From Prochilodus magdalenae (Eukaryota; Chordata; Actinopteri; Characiformes; Prochilodontidae), in NCBI GenBank assembly GCA_024036415.1, contig JAMWET010000947.1, positions 124,001 to 188,000 on the forward strand: 64,000 nt of DNA, written 5' to 3'. The position numbers and the translations under genes were made by a program. How positions within the stretch are numbered: position 1 is the first letter of the stretch; each line of letters starts with the position of its first letter. Below, piece after piece: positions 62,106 through 64,000 of the stretch. The notes below the pieces were generated by a model, which did no database searches, was not told where the DNA came from, and saw nothing but the letters and a program-made list of their open reading frames with translations.

Positions 62106-64000
62106 GTCTACTATCAGAATCTTTTAGAAAGATTGTCCACTTTGATTCTCTATTCGATATGTAATAGTAATGGCAAAAAAGGAGGAGCGCAGAATGAGAA
62201 CTGGATTATTCCCATGAAACATACTCACCCTTGCCACATCAGCATCAGCTAGCTAAGGAGCTTTGTGCATAATATACGTAACATATGTTATAAACATATA
62301 ACATATGCTATAAACGTGTTGCAGAACTGTGGTGCGGTGCCCTTCTTTTTGTTGTTGTAAGCTGTGTAGTTTTTAGCATGCTAATGAATCAGCTAGCAAA
62401 AGAGAAAATTGGCATCTGTAGTTTTGTATAAGAAATGTAGTAGCTTCTAACCCAAAGCCCAGCAAATCAAATGTTATGGTTTTTTAAATGTTAAGCATGT
62501 TAAGAAATTTTCGGCTGTCTGCCATTGAAAAGGGAAATGCTTCAGATTGCAACAGTTTATGGGTAAGGCCTGCTGTTGAAGTTGAACACAGTTGGTCCAT
62601 CCAACCCTCTCCAAGGGTTCATGTAACTCACTTTACTTGAGCTAATAAAGTAATGGGATGACTCTTAAATCGACATCGGCAAGTGTCCACTGTTTATTAA
62701 CTTTGTGGTCCTCTGACTGGAACAGAACCGAATTCCTATAACAAGGTTATACAGGCAGTTTAACTGGCACCTGCGTTGCAAGGGGGCCTGTGGCCTCTTC
62801 AGATTTAGACCACCCAGAGGTACCAGGTCATTTGACCTGTAAGTAAGACCATCCAGGCCAGCTGCACTGAATAGGAACTAAAAGACATTACCATGCCACC
62901 ATATTAATTAATATATGAACATGGTGCATGATTGTTTAAGTGACTAAGTTGATTATGGCACTGTGATACTCCATGGATGGCACTGCGGGTCGGTAGACTA
63001 TTTACTATCACTTGACACATTTAGAGTTTAGAAATCTGGAATTTACCGCTTTTTGAGATGTCTTGTCATTTTTGAGAACACAAAACACACCTTATTGGTT
63101 ACATAAGATATAAAACTTGCATGCTGATTGAAACTCCAGAAAAATGCTGTTTGGTGTGACAATTGCAAATGCTTCTAGCGTTCCATTAATTCAGTTACCA
63201 CCTGTGTAGCATTACAGGGCTACAACTGCTCAAGCAACAATGTCTATTGTGTCAGGCATTTTATAAAATATCTACATTTTACTGCAGAATTACAGCATAA
63301 TTGAGGGGACAGTATACGCTAAGCATTAGCAAGGACTAGAATATGGCCTAATTTTCAGAGTACAGAAGATACCGCACACTGTAAAAATATGTGAGGAAGC
63401 CTCAGCGTTTTCCTACTTCTGCCTAACTTCATCTGTTTGTTATACTTTATAGATATGTTGAAATAAGGAGGACAGGAGACAAACACTTTCTTTGTGCTGA
63501 ACTGGGAAGGCAGCCTCCACTAGCCTGGATAACAGCTTGTCCCCTAAAGCTTTTACTCTGTAGCCACATTTAATAGGCTGTCATCATGCCAAATCGGTAA
63601 ATCAAGTCCAGACCAGAGATCAGGTCATGATTAGCTGTGTGAACCATGTTTTGTTTGCTTCAATAAATTCCCTATTCAGTCATAGTTGGCAGTTTGTCTT
63701 GTGCTTATCTTGTTTGTTGAAAAATAAACAAACAAAAAATGTGGAATTTAAACCAAAGAACATAAAGAAAAATTCCAAAACAAAAATAAACATTAGAACA
63801 ATTATTCTCAATTCTCAAGTATATAACAATTCATGGTTTCTCTACAAATTCTTGTGTCAAGAAGGCAGACAATACCAGCTGATTGTTCTTGTCTTGGTGT
63901 AGAACACAATATCTGCAACAAAAAAAAATGGCATGAATTCTATCCTCAACACAACAAGGGAACATATAGGAACAACACCTGCAACATCCCTTGTAAGCCG
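62106..64000. other. AT-rich intergenic DNA
   Basis: No supported gene, RNA or named repeat to the end of the window. The 91-codon frame at 63,627-63,902 is low-complexity and AT-rich, and I do not support it. Confidence 0.45.

Overview
The window is vertebrate nuclear DNA, almost certainly from a ray-finned (teleost) fish. The genes have many short exons with GT-AG introns and vertebrate-like proteins. The intergenic DNA is AT-rich, dense in microsatellites, and carries degraded Tc1-type transposons, short inverted-repeat elements, an L2-like LINE tail and a tRNA-derived SINE, a mixture typical of teleosts. Species cannot be fixed from sequence alone.

Only the first 20 kb holds genes I can support. 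(1) FCSK (L-fucose kinase), plus strand, 22 coding exons from 1716 to 11243; the short first coding exon is not seen and probably lies before the window. (2) COMMD9, minus strand, six exons between 15700 and 13898, encoding a complete 197-residue protein. (3) RPL18A (ribosomal protein eL20), plus strand, five exons from 17440 to 19864, encoding a complete 176-residue protein, with an H/ACA snoRNA resembling SNORA68 in its last intron. COMMD9 and RPL18A are head to head, and a dead LINE with an ATCT microsatellite tail sits between their promoters. FCSK and COMMD9 converge, with a 491-bp inverted-repeat transposon between them. The three genes act in unrelated housekeeping processes: fucose salvage, COMMD/CCC-complex endosomal trafficking, and the ribosome.

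From about 20 kb to 64 kb I find no convincing protein-coding gene. The region holds transposon debris: at least four Tc1-type remnants, several foldback or inverted-repeat elements, LINE 3' ends and a SINE inserted into an older element. It also holds long simple repeats: an uninterrupted (AG)61, and a pentamer array with higher-order structure near 32 kb. Two larger structures stand out: a pair of 0.5-0.6 kb direct repeats at 22.7 and 25.3 kb, and a long inverted repeat with arms at 51.3 and 53.0 kb. Several unique, more balanced-composition blocks could be conserved regulatory elements, and there are candidate CTCF sites, two of them in convergent orientation. I see no previously undescribed multi-gene system; the unusual content is structural or repetitive DNA and a few unresolved exon-like or enhancer-like segments.
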